Assembly: GCF_020523795.1 (NCBI RefSeq)
Contig: NZ_JAJALI010000001.1
Coordinates: forward strand, 744,001 to 808,000
Reading direction: 5' to 3'
DNA from: Ancylobacter sp. Lp-2
GTDB taxonomy: Bacteria > Pseudomonadota > Alphaproteobacteria > Rhizobiales > Xanthobacteraceae
DNA length: 64,000 bases
Both the position numbers and the translations under genes were made by a program. The notes under the pieces were generated by a model. That model worked only from the letters and a program-made list of their open reading frames with translations, was not told where the DNA came from and did no database searches. Positions 8,311-18,359 of this stretch are shown one piece after another. The stretch's first letter is position 1, and each line of letters starts with the position of its first letter.

Positions 8311-9650
8311 CGTGTGGCTCGCACATGGATCGGAGGGGAGGCGGCTTTCCGGGCCGCTGCGACAGCGGCGGGGAGGTCGGGCCAGGCCGATTTGCCGGCA
8401 ACCTCCACTCGTAAGAAAGTCAGGAGGGAGGCCAGCGTCGCGTTGGTCATGGATCCGGCGAAACCCGGCATAATGAGCGCCGGGTTGCCATCGCTTGCCG
8501 GCACGCCGTTCAACACGATGTCGAGGAGATTTTGCGGTGTGGAGGCCGATAGGCTGGTCGACAGGGCGAGATCGACCCCACCCAGCGGAAGCGGCCGCTC
8601 GCTGAGATGACAAGAGGCGCAAGCGGCGGAGAAGATCGCCCGGCCGATCGGGCCACCCGCCGCAGGAGTTGAAATAGCCGCCTGCCAGCCCGCTGACTGC
8701 GGGCGTTGGCCTGACGCATCGGGAGAAACGGTCGGTATCTGAACAGAGGGCCCCGCCGTGGCTCCGAGCGAAGCGAGGTAGTGCGCCATGGCCGCCACGT
8801 CTTGCGCCGGCGCCTCGGCTAGGTTCTCCACCACCGGCCGCATGGGGCCGAGAGCCACGCCATGGTGGGCCTGCCAGCCCTCTCGTAGATAGTGGTTCAG
8901 GGCATCCTCTGTCCATGGAATGGGCGCGGGCGAAAGACGCCCAAGCGGGAAGGCGGACCATCCTTCCACCTCGCCACCGGCGTAGTCCTCGGAGCGAGTC
9001 TCGGCGCCCATGAAATTGCGCGGCGTGTGGCACGCCCCGCAATGGGCGAGTCCCTCGACCAGATAGCGCCCACGATTCCAGATATCGTCATGCGTCGGAT
9101 CGGTCGTGTAGCGCGCGGGATGGAAAAATAGCAGCTTCCATCCGGCGAGGACGAGACGCACATTGATTGGAAAGGGCAGATCGTTGGCTGGCGCTTCGGC
9201 CACGATGGGATCGCGGGTCATGAGAAACGCGTAGAGCGCCTTCATGTCCACATCGGTGGTCAGGCTGAAATGGTCATAGGGAAAGGCTGGGTAGAGATGG
9301 CGCCCTTCCCGGTCGACGCCCTCGCGCATGGCACGGGTGAACGCCTCAAGCGACCACTGCCCGATTCCCGTCCGTGCGTCGGGCGTGATGTTGGTAGAAT
9401 AGATCGTTCCGAACGGAGTGGGCATGGCAAGGCCACCCGCGAATGTCCGCCCCCCGGGCGCGGTGTGGCAGGTGCGGCAATCACCGATTAGCGCCAGATC
9501 TGCGCCGTACCTCACCTCGGAGGCGTCAAAGCCTGTGGGTGATGGTGGGGCAATTGGAGGCAGGGCCGGTTGCCAGGCATAGATGAGCGCCGCGCTGCCT
9601 GCGCCGCATGCGAGGATAAAAGCAGTTGTAACGATCCGTTTGATGGTCAT
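8307..9650 (-). CDS. Tri-haem c-type cytochrome subunit
   Basis: A 447-residue protein with an N-terminal signal/anchor (MTIKRIVTTAFILACGAGSAALIYAW) and three CxxCH haem sites: CRTCH near residue 58, CGACH near 206 and CASCH near 338. Each is followed by distal methionine-bearing regions typical of cytochrome c domains in alcohol/aldehyde dehydrogenase cytochrome subunits. Members sit at the periplasmic face and carry electrons from a dehydrogenase to the quinone pool or terminal oxidase. Its overlap with iorA and iorB says it is the third subunit of a membrane-bound aldehyde or N-heterocycle hydroxylase. The start ATG 9650 has GGAG about 9 nt upstream. Confidence 0.93.
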   Translation of the reverse strand: MTIKRIVTTAFILACGAGSAALIYAWQPALPPIAPPSPTGFDASEVRYGADLALIGDCRTCHTAPGGRTFAGGLAMPTPFGTIYSTNITPDARTGIGQWSLEAFTRAMREGVDREGRHLYPAFPYDHFSLTTDVDMKALYAFLMTRDPIVAEAPANDLPFPINVRLVLAGWKLLFFHPARYTTDPTHDDIWNRGRYLVEGLAHCGACHTPRNFMGAETRSEDYAGGEVEGWSAFPLGRLSPAPIPWTEDALNHYLREGWQAHHGVALGPMRPVVENLAEAPAQDVAAMAHYLASLGATAGPSVQIPTVSPDASGQRPQSAGWQAAISTPAAGGPIGRAIFSAACASCHLSERPLPLGGVDLALSTSLSASTPQNLLDIVLNGVPASDGNPALIMPGFAGSMTNATLASLLTFLRVEVAGKSAWPDLPAAVAAARKAASPPIHVRATR

Positions 9651-10165
9651 GCTGGAACTCCATCGCCGCAGTGAATAATGGGCGATGGATTAGATTTCTT
9701 CTGAGAATGCACACATCGGGATTGGTCATCGTTGTTTGTCGCGGTGTCTCATATCGATGGAATTGGCTGGCGATGCATGACGATGCCTTAGCGAACGTCC
9801 CCGTAGGCCTGGCTTAGCCTGGGCGAGCTTCGCGCCATGGGAGAAACGTAAACCCAAGTATTATTTTGGCACGCCAACAAGCAATTTCGCGCGTCGAACC
9901 GAACGGCAAATATGACGGCGTGGGTTGAGGAGCGGACAGGCGTTGAGATGCCGGCCTCCGTTCAGCTTGCGGCGTGCCATGTGGCCCGTCGTCCGGGGCT
10001 TTGGGGCTTGATAAGCCGCAGGTTACCGGCCCGTTGACGCAACGGAGGTCGCCATATGCTCGCGGCAACACGCAGGACGATTGCCCTTTTTGAACTCAGG
10101 CGTACCGAGGGTAGTTGCGCCGCGCCAGGCGCGGTCGTGATGTGCCGCGCGCAAGGAATTTCGGT
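9651..10165. other. 515-bp intergenic region between the cytochrome operon and dsbA-like gene
   Basis: No convincing gene is seen. Frames here are short and lack family motifs. The region must hold the leftward promoter for the cytochrome-ior operon and the rightward promoter for the DsbA-like gene. An 8-bp inverted repeat (CCTCCGTT at 9955-9962 and AACGGAGG at 10041-10048) is present but widely spaced. Confidence 0.5.
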
Positions 10166-10696
10166 ATGACCCGTTCCGTTCCGCCCGTGAGTGTCGGGGA
10201 TCACTCGATCGGATCCCACAACGCCTTGGTCACGCTGATCGAATACGGGGACTACGAGTGCCCGTACTGCGGTGAGGCCTATCCGGTCCTCAAAGCCGTG
10301 CAACAGGCGATGGGTATGCGGCTGCGCTTCGTTTTCCGCAATTTTCCCCTTGTCGATATGCATCCACATGCGCTGCGTGCGGCTGAATTTGCCGAAGCTG
10401 CGGCAATCGAAGGGCAGTTCTGGGCGGCTCACGACCTGCTTTATGAGCACCAGAACGCGCTCGATGACGAAAGCCTTATTGTCTATGGCGATCGTCTGGG
10501 CCTCAGTCGGGTGGGTTTGCTCGCAGCCTTCGAGGGGAGCGTCGACGCCAAGATCCGCACGGATTTTTCGGGCGGCGTATATGGTGGTGTGAACGGCACA
10601 CCGTGCCTGTTCATCAACGGTGCCCGTTACGACGGTCCGCGTGATGTCGACAGCCTTGTCGCGGTTCTCGATCAGATGGCGCGGACCAGCGCCTGA
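10166..10696 (+). CDS. DsbA-family thioredoxin-fold protein
   Basis: A 176-residue protein starting at ATG 10166 with AAGGA 9 nt upstream. The thioredoxin fold is marked by [17 protein letters not shown] with CPYC at residues 32-35, a helical insertion rich in Ala/Glu, and the cis-proline loop [18 protein letters not shown]. It resembles thioredoxin_4/DsbA-type disulfide oxidoreductases. No signal peptide or anchor is visible, so it is probably cytoplasmic, which sets it apart from periplasmic DsbA. It is followed 85 nt later by an MFS gene on the same strand. A role in thiol redox or electrophile stress would fit the nearby Old Yellow Enzyme, but that is inference. Confidence 0.88.
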   Translation: MTRSVPPVSVGDHSIGSHNALVTLIEYGDYECPYCGEAYPVLKAVQQAMGMRLRFVFRNFPLVDMHPHALRAAEFAEAAAIEGQFWAAHDLLYEHQNALDDESLIVYGDRLGLSRVGLLAAFEGSVDAKIRTDFSGGVYGGVNGTPCLFINGARYDGPRDVDSLVAVLDQMARTSA

Positions 10697-10781
10697 TTTC
10701 CACGTTCGCATGATGTTTCGCATCGGCACCGTCCTGAGGGGGCGGCGTCGTTCGCTTTCCCATTCACGATGGAATGTTTCC

Positions 10782-11972
10782 ATGACGATGCAGCACACCG
10801 TTCAGGATAGTGAACCCACCACTTCCGTCCTTGGGGCCGGGGCGACTTTTGCGATGGCTACGGCCGCTGGTCTGGCCGTTGCCAACATTTATTATAATCA
10901 GCCTATGCTCGAATTGATCGAGCAGGACCTGCCCGGATCGCTGGCGGGGGCGATCCCCACGGCGACCCAGCTGGGTTATGCAGTTGGTCTCTTCCTCCTG
11001 GTCCCGCTTGGAGATCTCGTCGAACGGCGGCGCCTGATTGTCGCCCAGTTCCTTGTACTTGCCGTCGCCCTGCTGGGTGCGGCGATAGCGCCAAGCGCGC
11101 TACTTCTTGTATTTGCATCTCTCGCAGTCGGTCTCGTGTCGACGGTCGCACAACAGATTGTACCCTTCGCCGCACATCTTGCGGCTCCCGAGAAGCGCGG
11201 CGCAACGGTCGGCACCGTGATGGCGGGGCTGTTGACCGGCATCCTGCTCAGCCGGACGTTGGCAGGGTTTGTCGCTTCGCATGCCGGTTGGCGCGAAATG
11301 TTCTGGTTGGCCGTACCGCTCGCTGTCGGGGCAGCCGGCCTGATGATCGCCATCCTGCCACGGAGCACGCCGGACTCCACGCTCAGCTATCCCCGCCTTT
11401 TGCATTCGATCTGGCACCTGTGGCGTGAATTTCCAGCGTTGCGCCTCGCCGCTTTGACTCAGTCGGCGCTGTTCGCCGCCTTCACGGTGTTCTGGACCAT
11501 TCTTGCCTTTCGGCTTGCCGAGCCGCGTTATGGCTTCGGCGCGGAGATCGCGGGGCTTTTCGGTCTTGTGGGTGCCGTCGGCATTCTTGCCGCGCCACTG
11601 GCGGGGCGTTTCGCCGACAAGCGCGGGCCGACACAGGCCGTGGTGCTTGGCGCGTTGGTCACGCTCGTCTCATGGATCGTATTCGGCCTTTGGACCTCGC
11701 TCGCCGGGTTGGTTGTCGGCGTCATATTGCTCGATTTCGGCATACAGAGCGCGCTTGTCTCGAACCAGCACATCGTGTTCGCGCTTCGGCCTGAAGCCCG
11801 CGCCCGGCTGAACACAGTGCTTATGGGCACGATGTTTCTCGGCGGAGCTCTTGGTTCGGCAACCGCGACCCTGGCTTGGGGAAGTGGTGGATGGTTGCTG
11901 GTCAGTGTGCTCGGCACCGCCTTCGCAGCGTTCGCTGCAGGACTTCAATTTTTGGCGTGGCGTTCTCGTTAG
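10782..11972 (+). CDS. Major facilitator superfamily transporter
   Basis: A 396-residue membrane protein with about 12 hydrophobic segments, from ATG 10782. Features include the N-terminal [22 protein letters not shown] and the MFS motif-A-like loop between TM2 and TM3 ([17 protein letters not shown]), repeated in the second half as [15 protein letters not shown]. It resembles the sugar-efflux/YnfM-like DHA1 group that begins with NIYYNQP. Substrate cannot be assigned. It lies between the DsbA-like gene and an Old Yellow Enzyme (21-nt gap), so export of an electrophile or drug is plausible. An upstream in-frame extension to 10620 overlaps the dsbA-like gene and is rejected. Confidence 0.9.
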   Translation: MTMQHTVQDSEPTTSVLGAGATFAMATAAGLAVANIYYNQPMLELIEQDLPGSLAGAIPTATQLGYAVGLFLLVPLGDLVERRRLIVAQFLVLAVALLGAAIAPSALLLVFASLAVGLVSTVAQQIVPFAAHLAAPEKRGATVGTVMAGLLTGILLSRTLAGFVASHAGWREMFWLAVPLAVGAAGLMIAILPRSTPDSTLSYPRLLHSIWHLWREFPALRLAALTQSALFAAFTVFWTILAFRLAEPRYGFGAEIAGLFGLVGAVGILAAPLAGRFADKRGPTQAVVLGALVTLVSWIVFGLWTSLAGLVVGVILLDFGIQSALVSNQHIVFALRPEARARLNTVLMGTMFLGGALGSATATLAWGSGGWLLVSVLGTAFAAFAAGLQFLAWRSR

Positions 11973-11993
11973 TATCCAATGGGAGGCATGAAA

Positions 11994-13133
11994 ATGTCGG
12001 ATCTTCTGTTCAGCTCCATCCAGGTCGGCAGGATGTCGCTCGCGTCACGCATCGTGATGGCACCACTGACCCGGTCGCGTGCCGGCGCCGGCAATGTTCC
12101 GACCGGAATCAATGTCGAATACTACCGGCAGCGGGCCGGAGCCGCGCTGATCATCACCGAGGCGACACAGATTTCCCAACAGGGCCAGGGCTATGCGTGG
12201 ACGCCTGGCATCTATTCCGACGCTCAGGTCGAGGGATGGCGACCCATAGCGAAAGCCGTGCATGAAAAGGGAGGGCACATCTTCATGCAGCTTTGGCACG
12301 TGGGTCGTGTGTCGCATCCAAGTTTCCAGCCGGGCGGCGGGTTGCCGGTCGCACCGACGGCCATGCCGGTGGAAGGCAAGACCTTCATTGTGGATGCCGA
12401 CGGCAACGGTACCTGGGCCGACCTGCTTGTCCCGCAGGAGCTGACGCTCGACGGTATTAAGGCGATTATCGCAGATTACGCGACAGCCGCAGTCAACGCA
12501 CTCGCCGCGGGCATGGACGGTATCGAGATTCATGCCGCCAATGGCTATCTGATCGACCAGTTCATCAACAGCGCGAGCAACCACCGACGCGATGCTTATG
12601 GTGGTCCGGTCGCCCATCGTGCGCGACTTCTGCTCGAAATCGTCGACGCGGTCATTGCGGTGGCCGGCGAGGACCGCGTCGGCGTCCGACTGACGCCGCT
12701 GGGACGTTTCATGGGAATGGGCGACGACACGCCGGAGGAAACCTTCGACTATATCGCAACCGCGCTGGATCGGAGAAAGATCGCCTATCTGCACGCCGTC
12801 GAACCGACGACGTTCGGCGTCGAGACCGACATGCCGATCACGCCGGAGGGAGAAGCCATGATGCGCCTCATCCGTAAGCGTTTCTCGGGAACTATCATCG
12901 TCGCCGGCGGCTATGACCAGCGAAAGGCCGAACAGGCACTCGCTGACGGACGTGCCGATATGGTCGCGTTCGGGAAGCTCTTTATTTCCAATCCCGATCT
13001 CCCTGTCCGCTTTTCTGTGGGAGCCGCGCTCAACGAGGCGGATCGTGCGACTTTCTTCGGCGGAGGGGCTCATGGCTACACGGACTATCCATCGCTGCCT
13101 TCGTCTGTGACCCTGGAAGCCATTGCAGGATGA
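11994..13133 (+). CDS. Alkene reductase, Old Yellow Enzyme family
   Basis: A 379-residue FMN-dependent TIM barrel. ATG 11994 was chosen because GGGAGG at 11981-11986 lies 7 nt upstream; ATGs at 11979 and 11988 are badly spaced. Family motifs in order: RIVMAPLTRSRA, GIYSDAQVEGWRPI, HIFMQLWHVGRVSHP, DGIEIHAANGYLIDQFINSASNHR, DAYGG, VGVRLTPLGRF, and the phosphate-binding end IIVAGGYDQRKAEQAL followed by DMVAFGKLFISNPDLPVRF. Such enzymes use NAD(P)H to reduce activated C=C bonds of enones, nitro-olefins or maleimides. It is the last gene of the rightward dsbA-like/MFS/OYE cluster and is followed by a strong hairpin. Confidence 0.93.
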   Translation: MSDLLFSSIQVGRMSLASRIVMAPLTRSRAGAGNVPTGINVEYYRQRAGAALIITEATQISQQGQGYAWTPGIYSDAQVEGWRPIAKAVHEKGGHIFMQLWHVGRVSHPSFQPGGGLPVAPTAMPVEGKTFIVDADGNGTWADLLVPQELTLDGIKAIIADYATAAVNALAAGMDGIEIHAANGYLIDQFINSASNHRRDAYGGPVAHRARLLLEIVDAVIAVAGEDRVGVRLTPLGRFMGMGDDTPEETFDYIATALDRRKIAYLHAVEPTTFGVETDMPITPEGEAMMRLIRKRFSGTIIVAGGYDQRKAEQALADGRADMVAFGKLFISNPDLPVRFSVGAALNEADRATFFGGGAHGYTDYPSLPSSVTLEAIAG

Positions 13134-13148
13134 TGCTCCGGACTGTTG

Positions 13149-13193
13149 CCGGCTCCGTGGGGACCAACGTTTGGAGGCATTTCACGGAGCCGG
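13149..13193 (+). terminator. Nested inverted repeat downstream of the OYE gene
   Basis: A perfect 11-bp inverted repeat (CCGGCTCCGTG 13149-13159 with CACGGAGCCGG 13183-13193) encloses an inner CCAA/TTGG hairpin. It lies 15 nt after the OYE stop, so it may end transcription. No U-tract follows, so an intrinsic terminator is only one reading; an mRNA 3'-stabilising stem is another. Confidence 0.5.
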
Positions 13194-13415
13194 AGACAGA
13201 CTGGGCACGGCAATGCCTGATTTCGACGACGCGCCCTCCATCTGAAACCAACCCTTGATCGTGCTCGCTACTGACCATGCTCCGGTAGATTGACGTGCTG
13301 ATGTCGTGGGGCAGTCCGGTGCCGGGGCGATCCTGGCGGTTGAGGCGAAAGACGTTCCCCTTTTGTGGCTCGCACAAGGAGCTCGGCAAGCCGAAGAACG
13401 ATCGGGCGAAGCAGC

Positions 13416-15053
13416 TTAGTCACCGGAAGCGGTCTGGAAGGCGGCCTCGGCGAGATCCATCTCCCGCAGCAATTTGTGGGCGATATCGCTCGATATGCGG
13501 TGGCTGCGCACCATAGCGATGATGGCGGCGCTTTCGGCTCTCAGAGCCAATACGTGCAGTTGCTCCTCGTCGTGCAGAGTGCCTTCCTCCCGAGGCTGCT
13601 GAGCTCCGGGCTGTAGCTGAGTCAGGCGGTGCTGGTAGTAGTCGGCAACGGCGGCAATCGCCGCCAAACGACTGCCCGCTTCCGGCCCCTGGTGCTCTCC
13701 GGCTCGCCCAAGCGCGGCGATCGCTGCCTTTGCCGCCTCAATGCGGGCCATCAGCTCTTGCTGGTCCTGTCGAGGTTCCTCCGGCATAGGCACCCCCTTC
13801 AACAGTCTCGGCAAACCGACATTGGCCAGGATCAGCGAACCGAGGATCACCCCTGCTGCGATGAGGATGGCAAGATCACGGGAGGGAAACGGCGACCCGT
13901 CAGGCAGCAGCAATGGGAGGCTGAGAGCGCCTGCAAGCGTGACGGTACCCCGGACGCCCGCCATCGACATCGCCAGGACCAGCCGGCTGTTCGGCATCCG
14001 TTGGCCATGGGCGAGCGTTGTGTTGAGCCGCAGCCAGATGAACACCGAGATCCAGACCCAGGCGAAACGCAGCACCGCAAGGGCGGCGATCACGGCCAGC
14101 ACATAGATGGCGAGCCAGCCGAGCTGCGCATGGCCGCTCTCGGCAGCGCTCGCGCCAACGCGCGCCATGATGCCGGGCAATTGCTCACCGAGCAGCAGGA
14201 AAATGGCCCCGTTGAGTGCGAATTGCAGCGTCTCCCATACCGCGTTGCGGCGGATGCGTGTCACGGCAAGCGCCTGACCGCTCACCTCGATCCAACTCAT
14301 CATCATGCCGGCAGCCACCGCCGCCAGCACCGGCGAGCAGCCGATCGCATCAGCCAGTGCATAGGCTCCGTAGGGGTTGAGGAGGCTGATCAGGATCTGG
14401 GAGGACGTGTTCTCCCCCAGCCGCGCCACCACCCACAGCTTGACCGAGGCGATGACCCTGCTGAAGGCGAGGCCAAGCGCCACCCCGCCGATCGTTGCCC
14501 AGGCAAGTCCGCCCACCGACGGCCAGAAGGGAAAGGTGCCGGTCATCATCACCGCTACGGCGAGGCGGAGGCAGACGAGACCGGACGCGTCGTTGAAAAG
14601 GGCTTCACCTTCCAGAATTCGGAGCAGCCGACGCGGGATCGGCACATCCGTCACCATGGCGGTGGCTGCCACGACGTCGGTGGGTGACAGCACCGCCGCC
14701 AGTGCAAAGCAGACCGGGAGCGGCATGGCGGGGAGGATCACGTGCAGCATGAGCCCAACCCCGAGCACGGTGAAGAAAACGAGCCCGAAAGCAAGCGACA
14801 GGACGATCGCCGCATTGTCCTGAAGGTCGCGCTTCGGCACGCGCCAGCCGTCGAGGAACAGAAGCGGCGGCAGGAACAGCAGGAAGAACAGTTCAGGTTG
14901 TAGCGTCACGCCGAAATCGGTGGTGAGGCCGATGACGGCGCCGGCGGCGATCTGGATGAGTGGTGGGGCGATCCGCCCCCCTGCTGCGCCGGCGATCCAA
15001 TGGGTGGCAACGACCCCGACCAAGAGCACGAGGATGATCCAGAGCAGGTTCAT
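13416..15053 (-). CDS. Na+/H+ antiporter, CPA1 (NhaP/NHE-like) family
   Basis: A 545-residue protein. The first about 410 residues form 12-13 membrane segments, with the CPA1 core motifs LFFLLFLPPLLFLDGW, ALAAVLSPTDVVAATAM and EGEALFNDASGLV (Asp residues that bind the cation), and a late RGTVTLAGALSLPLLL. The last about 130 residues are a cytosolic, helical, charged tail (EEPRQDQQELMARIEAAKAAIA... ALRAESAAIIAMVRSHRISSDIAHKLLREMDLAEAAF), which is usual for this bacterial subgroup. It exchanges Na+ or K+ for protons in pH and salt homeostasis. It is convergent with the OYE gene and isolated from other genes. Confidence 0.93.
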   Translation of the reverse strand: MNLLWIILVLLVGVVATHWIAGAAGGRIAPPLIQIAAGAVIGLTTDFGVTLQPELFFLLFLPPLLFLDGWRVPKRDLQDNAAIVLSLAFGLVFFTVLGVGLMLHVILPAMPLPVCFALAAVLSPTDVVAATAMVTDVPIPRRLLRILEGEALFNDASGLVCLRLAVAVMMTGTFPFWPSVGGLAWATIGGVALGLAFSRVIASVKLWVVARLGENTSSQILISLLNPYGAYALADAIGCSPVLAAVAAGMMMSWIEVSGQALAVTRIRRNAVWETLQFALNGAIFLLLGEQLPGIMARVGASAAESGHAQLGWLAIYVLAVIAALAVLRFAWVWISVFIWLRLNTTLAHGQRMPNSRLVLAMSMAGVRGTVTLAGALSLPLLLPDGSPFPSRDLAILIAAGVILGSLILANVGLPRLLKGVPMPEEPRQDQQELMARIEAAKAAIAALGRAGEHQGPEAGSRLAAIAAVADYYQHRLTQLQPGAQQPREEGTLHDEEQLHVLALRAESAAIIAMVRSHRISSDIAHKLLREMDLAEAAFQTASGD

Positions 15054-15613
15054 GTGGTCTCACCGGGAGAGATGCGGAGCGGGTTTCGTTGGGATGTTCT
15101 GGCTGGCGACATGATGCAGGCTTGAACGGTCGATCCCTCCGCTCGCATGGCGGATGGTCTGAAGAGGAGGGGGGGACGAAATCCCTCGGGAGAGGGCGAC
15201 GGCTCAGGCCGCTGCGGGCGAGCATGCCGGGCGGGAGCGTGTCGGTCTTTTCGATCCACATCGCTGATGCGGTTTCGATCGGCGGGACGTCACGCTGGAG
15301 GCTGCGGGGCGGGTGAGAGCCATGGCCGTTTCCGGACGACGCTCGCATCCGTAAGCGCCTGACACAAAGCACTGTTATTTCTCACAATCCGCTCGACTTC
15401 GCTGCGCTGTGGAGCGATCAGTGGTCGCCAGGACGACGACGCAAACGAGGGGCTCCGGGACAAGGCTGCGTTGGCTGAAGCTCCCTGGCTTCGGTCAGCG
15501 GATAGACGGCCGGGCGATCTCCGCTTCGCCGCATTGACGGCAGGATGGCTCCCGTTTCGGGGGCTTGTGGCAGTGGCGGCGCTGATGCCGCCAGATCCCA
15601 ACGGAGCTGCCTC
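15054..15613. other. 560-bp region upstream of the DUF3489 module
   Basis: No gene is supported; short frames on both strands have no recognisable motif. It should contain the promoter of the leftward antiporter gene and that of the rightward DUF3489 gene. It may also contain the left boundary of the DUF3489-DUF2924-recombinase module, but no repeat was found that marks it. Confidence 0.4.
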
Positions 15614-16168
15614 ATGCCGCGTGCGTTCAAACCCACTGACACCCACCTCGTTCTGCTGTCGGCTGCGGCCCAGCGCGACGATCTGCTGCTCGATCTGGCC
15701 TCCCGCCTGGAAGGCGCTGACCTGCAGCGTACCGGAGAGAAGCTGCTGGCCGCGGGCCTGGTTGCTGAGACGGTGGCGGGACCGGATCAACCGACCTGGC
15801 GCAGCGACGATAACGAGCAGCGCATCGGCCTGATGCTCACGCCGTCCGGCTTGGCCGCGATCGGGGTGGAAGCTGGCGCCTCCACGGAGGTCGATGTTGT
15901 GGCGACGGGGGAGGGCGCGGAGACGGCGGTTGTCGCACCTCGCGAACGCAGCGGTACCAAGCGCGCCCTGGTGATCGATCTGCTGAGCCGGGAGGAGGGG
16001 GCCTCGGTTGCCGACCTCATGAGCGCGACCGGCTGGCTGGCGCACACCACCCGTGCGGCGCTCACCGGCCTGCGCAAGCAGGGCCATGTGCTGATCAAGG
16101 CGTCGGGACCGGATGGCAAGACGATCTACCGGATTGTCGTGGCGTCCACGGCTGTGGCGGGAGCGTGA
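15614..16168 (+). CDS. DUF3489 domain-containing protein
   Basis: A 184-residue protein from ATG 15614; the frame continues upstream but MPRAFKPTDTHLVLLSAAAQRDD is the usual family beginning. The N-terminal half has a helical DUF3489 pattern (LLDLASRLEGADLQRTGEKLLAAGLVAE). The C-terminal half is a winged-helix-like DUF3489 core (GTKRALVIDLLSREEGASVADLMSATGWLAHTTRAALTGLRKQGH followed by GKTIYRIV). Function is unknown, though the HTH suggests DNA binding. It is followed after 4 nt by a DUF2924 gene and then a large serine recombinase, a module seen repeatedly in alphaproteobacterial mobile DNA. Confidence 0.88.
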   Translation: MPRAFKPTDTHLVLLSAAAQRDDLLLDLASRLEGADLQRTGEKLLAAGLVAETVAGPDQPTWRSDDNEQRIGLMLTPSGLAAIGVEAGASTEVDVVATGEGAETAVVAPRERSGTKRALVIDLLSREEGASVADLMSATGWLAHTTRAALTGLRKQGHVLIKASGPDGKTIYRIVVASTAVAGA

Positions 16169-16172
16169 GGTC

Positions 16173-16703
16173 ATGCCGGCGATGACCCTCACCCCGGAGG
16201 CGCTCGAGCGGGAGCTGGCGAACCTCGGGACGCTCGACCTGCCGGAGCTCAGGGACATGTTCCTTGAGCTGATCGGCACGCCGCTGCCGAAATTCCTGCG
16301 CACGGGCTTCGTCCGGCGCGTGGTCGCCCATGCACTGCGTGAACGCGCGGACGGCGGTCTCGACCGCGAGACCCGCAGGCAGCTCGACGATCTGGTAGCG
16401 CAGATCACCCCGAACGGTCAGGCGCCACTGATGCGACCGAACCGCAAGCTGCGCTCCGGCACCCGGCTGGTGCGCGAATGGCAGGGCAAGGTCCATGAGG
16501 TCGCCGTCACCAAGGACGGTTATGTCTGGAACGGCACCACCCACCAATCACTGTCGAAGATCGCCAGCTCCATCACCGGCACGCGCTGGAACGGCTGGGT
16601 GTTCTTCGGGGTGAAGAAGCCGGCACCGCCGGAGCGCGATGCCTTGCCGACCCCGGCGAACTCGGGTGCCGGTCGCACGCGTCGGGAGGCCGCCCATGGC
16701 TGA
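16173..16703 (+). CDS. DUF2924 domain-containing protein
   Basis: A 176-residue protein from ATG 16173. Family features: PEALERELANLGTLDLPELRDMFLELIG, PLPKFLRTGFVRRVVAHALRERADGGL, then LRSGTRLVREWQGKVHEVAVTKDGYVWNGTTHQSLSKIASSITGTRWNGWVFFG. The last part looks like a small DNA- or protein-binding beta fold. It overlaps the start of the recombinase by 8 nt. DUF2924 proteins are found beside large serine recombinases in phages and genomic islands and may be accessory factors, but this is unproven. Confidence 0.9.
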   Translation: MPAMTLTPEALERELANLGTLDLPELRDMFLELIGTPLPKFLRTGFVRRVVAHALRERADGGLDRETRRQLDDLVAQITPNGQAPLMRPNRKLRSGTRLVREWQGKVHEVAVTKDGYVWNGTTHQSLSKIASSITGTRWNGWVFFGVKKPAPPERDALPTPANSGAGRTRREAAHG

Positions 16704-18300
16704 GACCCGACGCACCATCCGCTGTGCCATCTACACCCGCAAATCCAGCGAGGAGGGGCTGGAGCAGGACTTCAACTCCCTGCATGCCCAGCGCGAGGCC
16801 TGCGAGGCCTTCATCGCCAGCCAGAAGCACGAGGGCTGGCAGCTGCTGCCGGCCCGCTATGACGATGGCGGCTACTCCGGTGGCAACATGGAGCGTCCGG
16901 GTCTGACCCGGCTGCTGGCCGACATCGCCTCGGGTAGCATTGATGTGGTGGTGGTCTACAAAGTCGACCGTCTCACCCGCTCGCTGACCGATTTCGCCCG
17001 CATCGTCGAGGTGCTCGACCATAGCAATGCCAGCTTTGTGTCGGTGACCCAGTCCTTCAACACCACCACCAGCATGGGGCGGCTGACGCTGAACGTGCTG
17101 TTGTCCTTTGCCCAGTTCGAGCGTGAGGTCACCGGCGAACGCATCCGCGACAAGATCGCCGCCTCGAAGAAGACGGGGCTGTGGATGGGCGGCCATGTGC
17201 CGCTCGGCTACGACGCCGCGGGGCGCACCCTCGTCCTCAACCCACCTCAGGCCTAGACGATCCGCACCATCTATCGTCTCTATCTCGAGCTACGCTCGGT
17301 CGATGCGGTGAAGGAGGAACTGGCCCGCCGGGGACTTCGCGCCACCAACAGCCCCTTCTCCCGCGGCCATCTCTACCGCCTGCTGGAGAACCCGATCTAT
17401 ATCGGCCGCATCCGGCACAAGGCGACCATCTACAAGGGCCAGCACCCGGCGCTCATCGATCGGCCGCTCTGGGATCAGGTGCAGGCGCTGCTGGCGCAGA
17501 ACCGCGCTGGCCAGCCGCACCGTTCGAGATCGAAGAACCCCAGCCTGTTTGCTGGTTTGCTGTTCGATCACAAGGGCCGGAGACTTCTGTCCACCCATGC
17601 GGTGAAGCGCGGGGTGCGCTATCGCTACTATGTCAGCCCGGACCGGCTGAAGCGTCAGGCCGATGCACCATCTCCCGATGCGGCGCCTGGCCTGCGGCTT
17701 GCCACCGCCGAAGTGGAGGACGCCATCCTCGCGCTGCTGAAGCGCCTGCTGCGCGATCGCGACTGGCTGCTCGGCGCGGTCATCCCGCCGCAGGCCTCCC
17801 TCGACCTGCAGCAGACGATCCTCCGCCGGGCCGACCATCTCGCAGAGCGTCTCGCCAGCGACAATCCGGTCACAAGGCGCGATGCCGTGCTCACTCTGCT
17901 GCAGCGTGTCGATCTCCGCGACGACGAGGTGCAGCTGACGCTGCAACCGCAAGCACTGGGCCATGCCACGACCCCGATCGCCGTCGCCCGCCCGCTTGCA
18001 CTTCGCCGCCGCGGCGTCGAGACCAAGCTGATCATCGAGGGGGAGGGGCCGGCCGATCCGCAGCCCGATCCCGCCATGGTGCGCGCTCTCGCGCAGGCGC
18101 ATCGCTGGTGGCGCGATCTCCTCGACAAGCGCTACCCGACGATGAAGGAGATCGCCCAGGCCTACCGCACCGACGAGCGCTACGTCGCCCGGATCATCCC
18201 GCTCGCCTTTCTTCCTGCCCAACTCACCCGCGACATCCTCAACGGCACCCAGCCGCCCGAGATGACATTGGTCGAGCTGATGGCGGGCGAGGGTGCTTGA
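16696..18300 (+). pseudogene. Large serine recombinase interrupted by an in-frame amber codon
   Basis: The resolvase domain starts at ATG 16696 (CAIYTRKSSEEGLEQDFNSL with catalytic Ser, then GGNMERPGLTRLLADIASG, DVVVVYKVDRLTRSL, LLSFAQFEREVTGERIRDKIAASKK). Reading stops at TAG 17254-17256 after LNPPQA. The same frame resumes at once with TIRTIYRLYLELRS, the recombinase domain (NSPFSRGHLYRLLENPIYIGRIRHK), a zinc-ribbon-like region and a helical tail ending LMAGEGA at 18300. Family members read EAETIRTIYRLYLEL-like here, so a single GAG-to-TAG change is the simplest cause. The two open pieces are 186 and 347 residues. Without suppression, only the catalytic domain is made. The flanking DUF3489 and DUF2924 genes are intact, so the decay looks recent. 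Confidence 0.85.
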
Positions 18301-18359
18301 GGGACCGAATGTCGGCATGCGGAACGGGAAGTGTTGACCCGAAGTAGGTCGCAAGCCGC

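Noticed and set aside
7835..8401. N-terminal extension of the IorB frame to 8401
   Set aside because: It overlaps iorA in another frame; the Tat signal MRHDISRRAVLQG marks the real start at 7834.
9955..10048. 8-bp inverted repeat as regulatory stem
   Set aside because: Arms are about 78 bp apart and short; could occur by chance in GC-rich DNA.
17181..18347. Long frames on both strands over the recombinase C-terminal part
   Set aside because: Proline/arginine/alanine-rich shadow translations; the recombinase frame has the conserved motifs.
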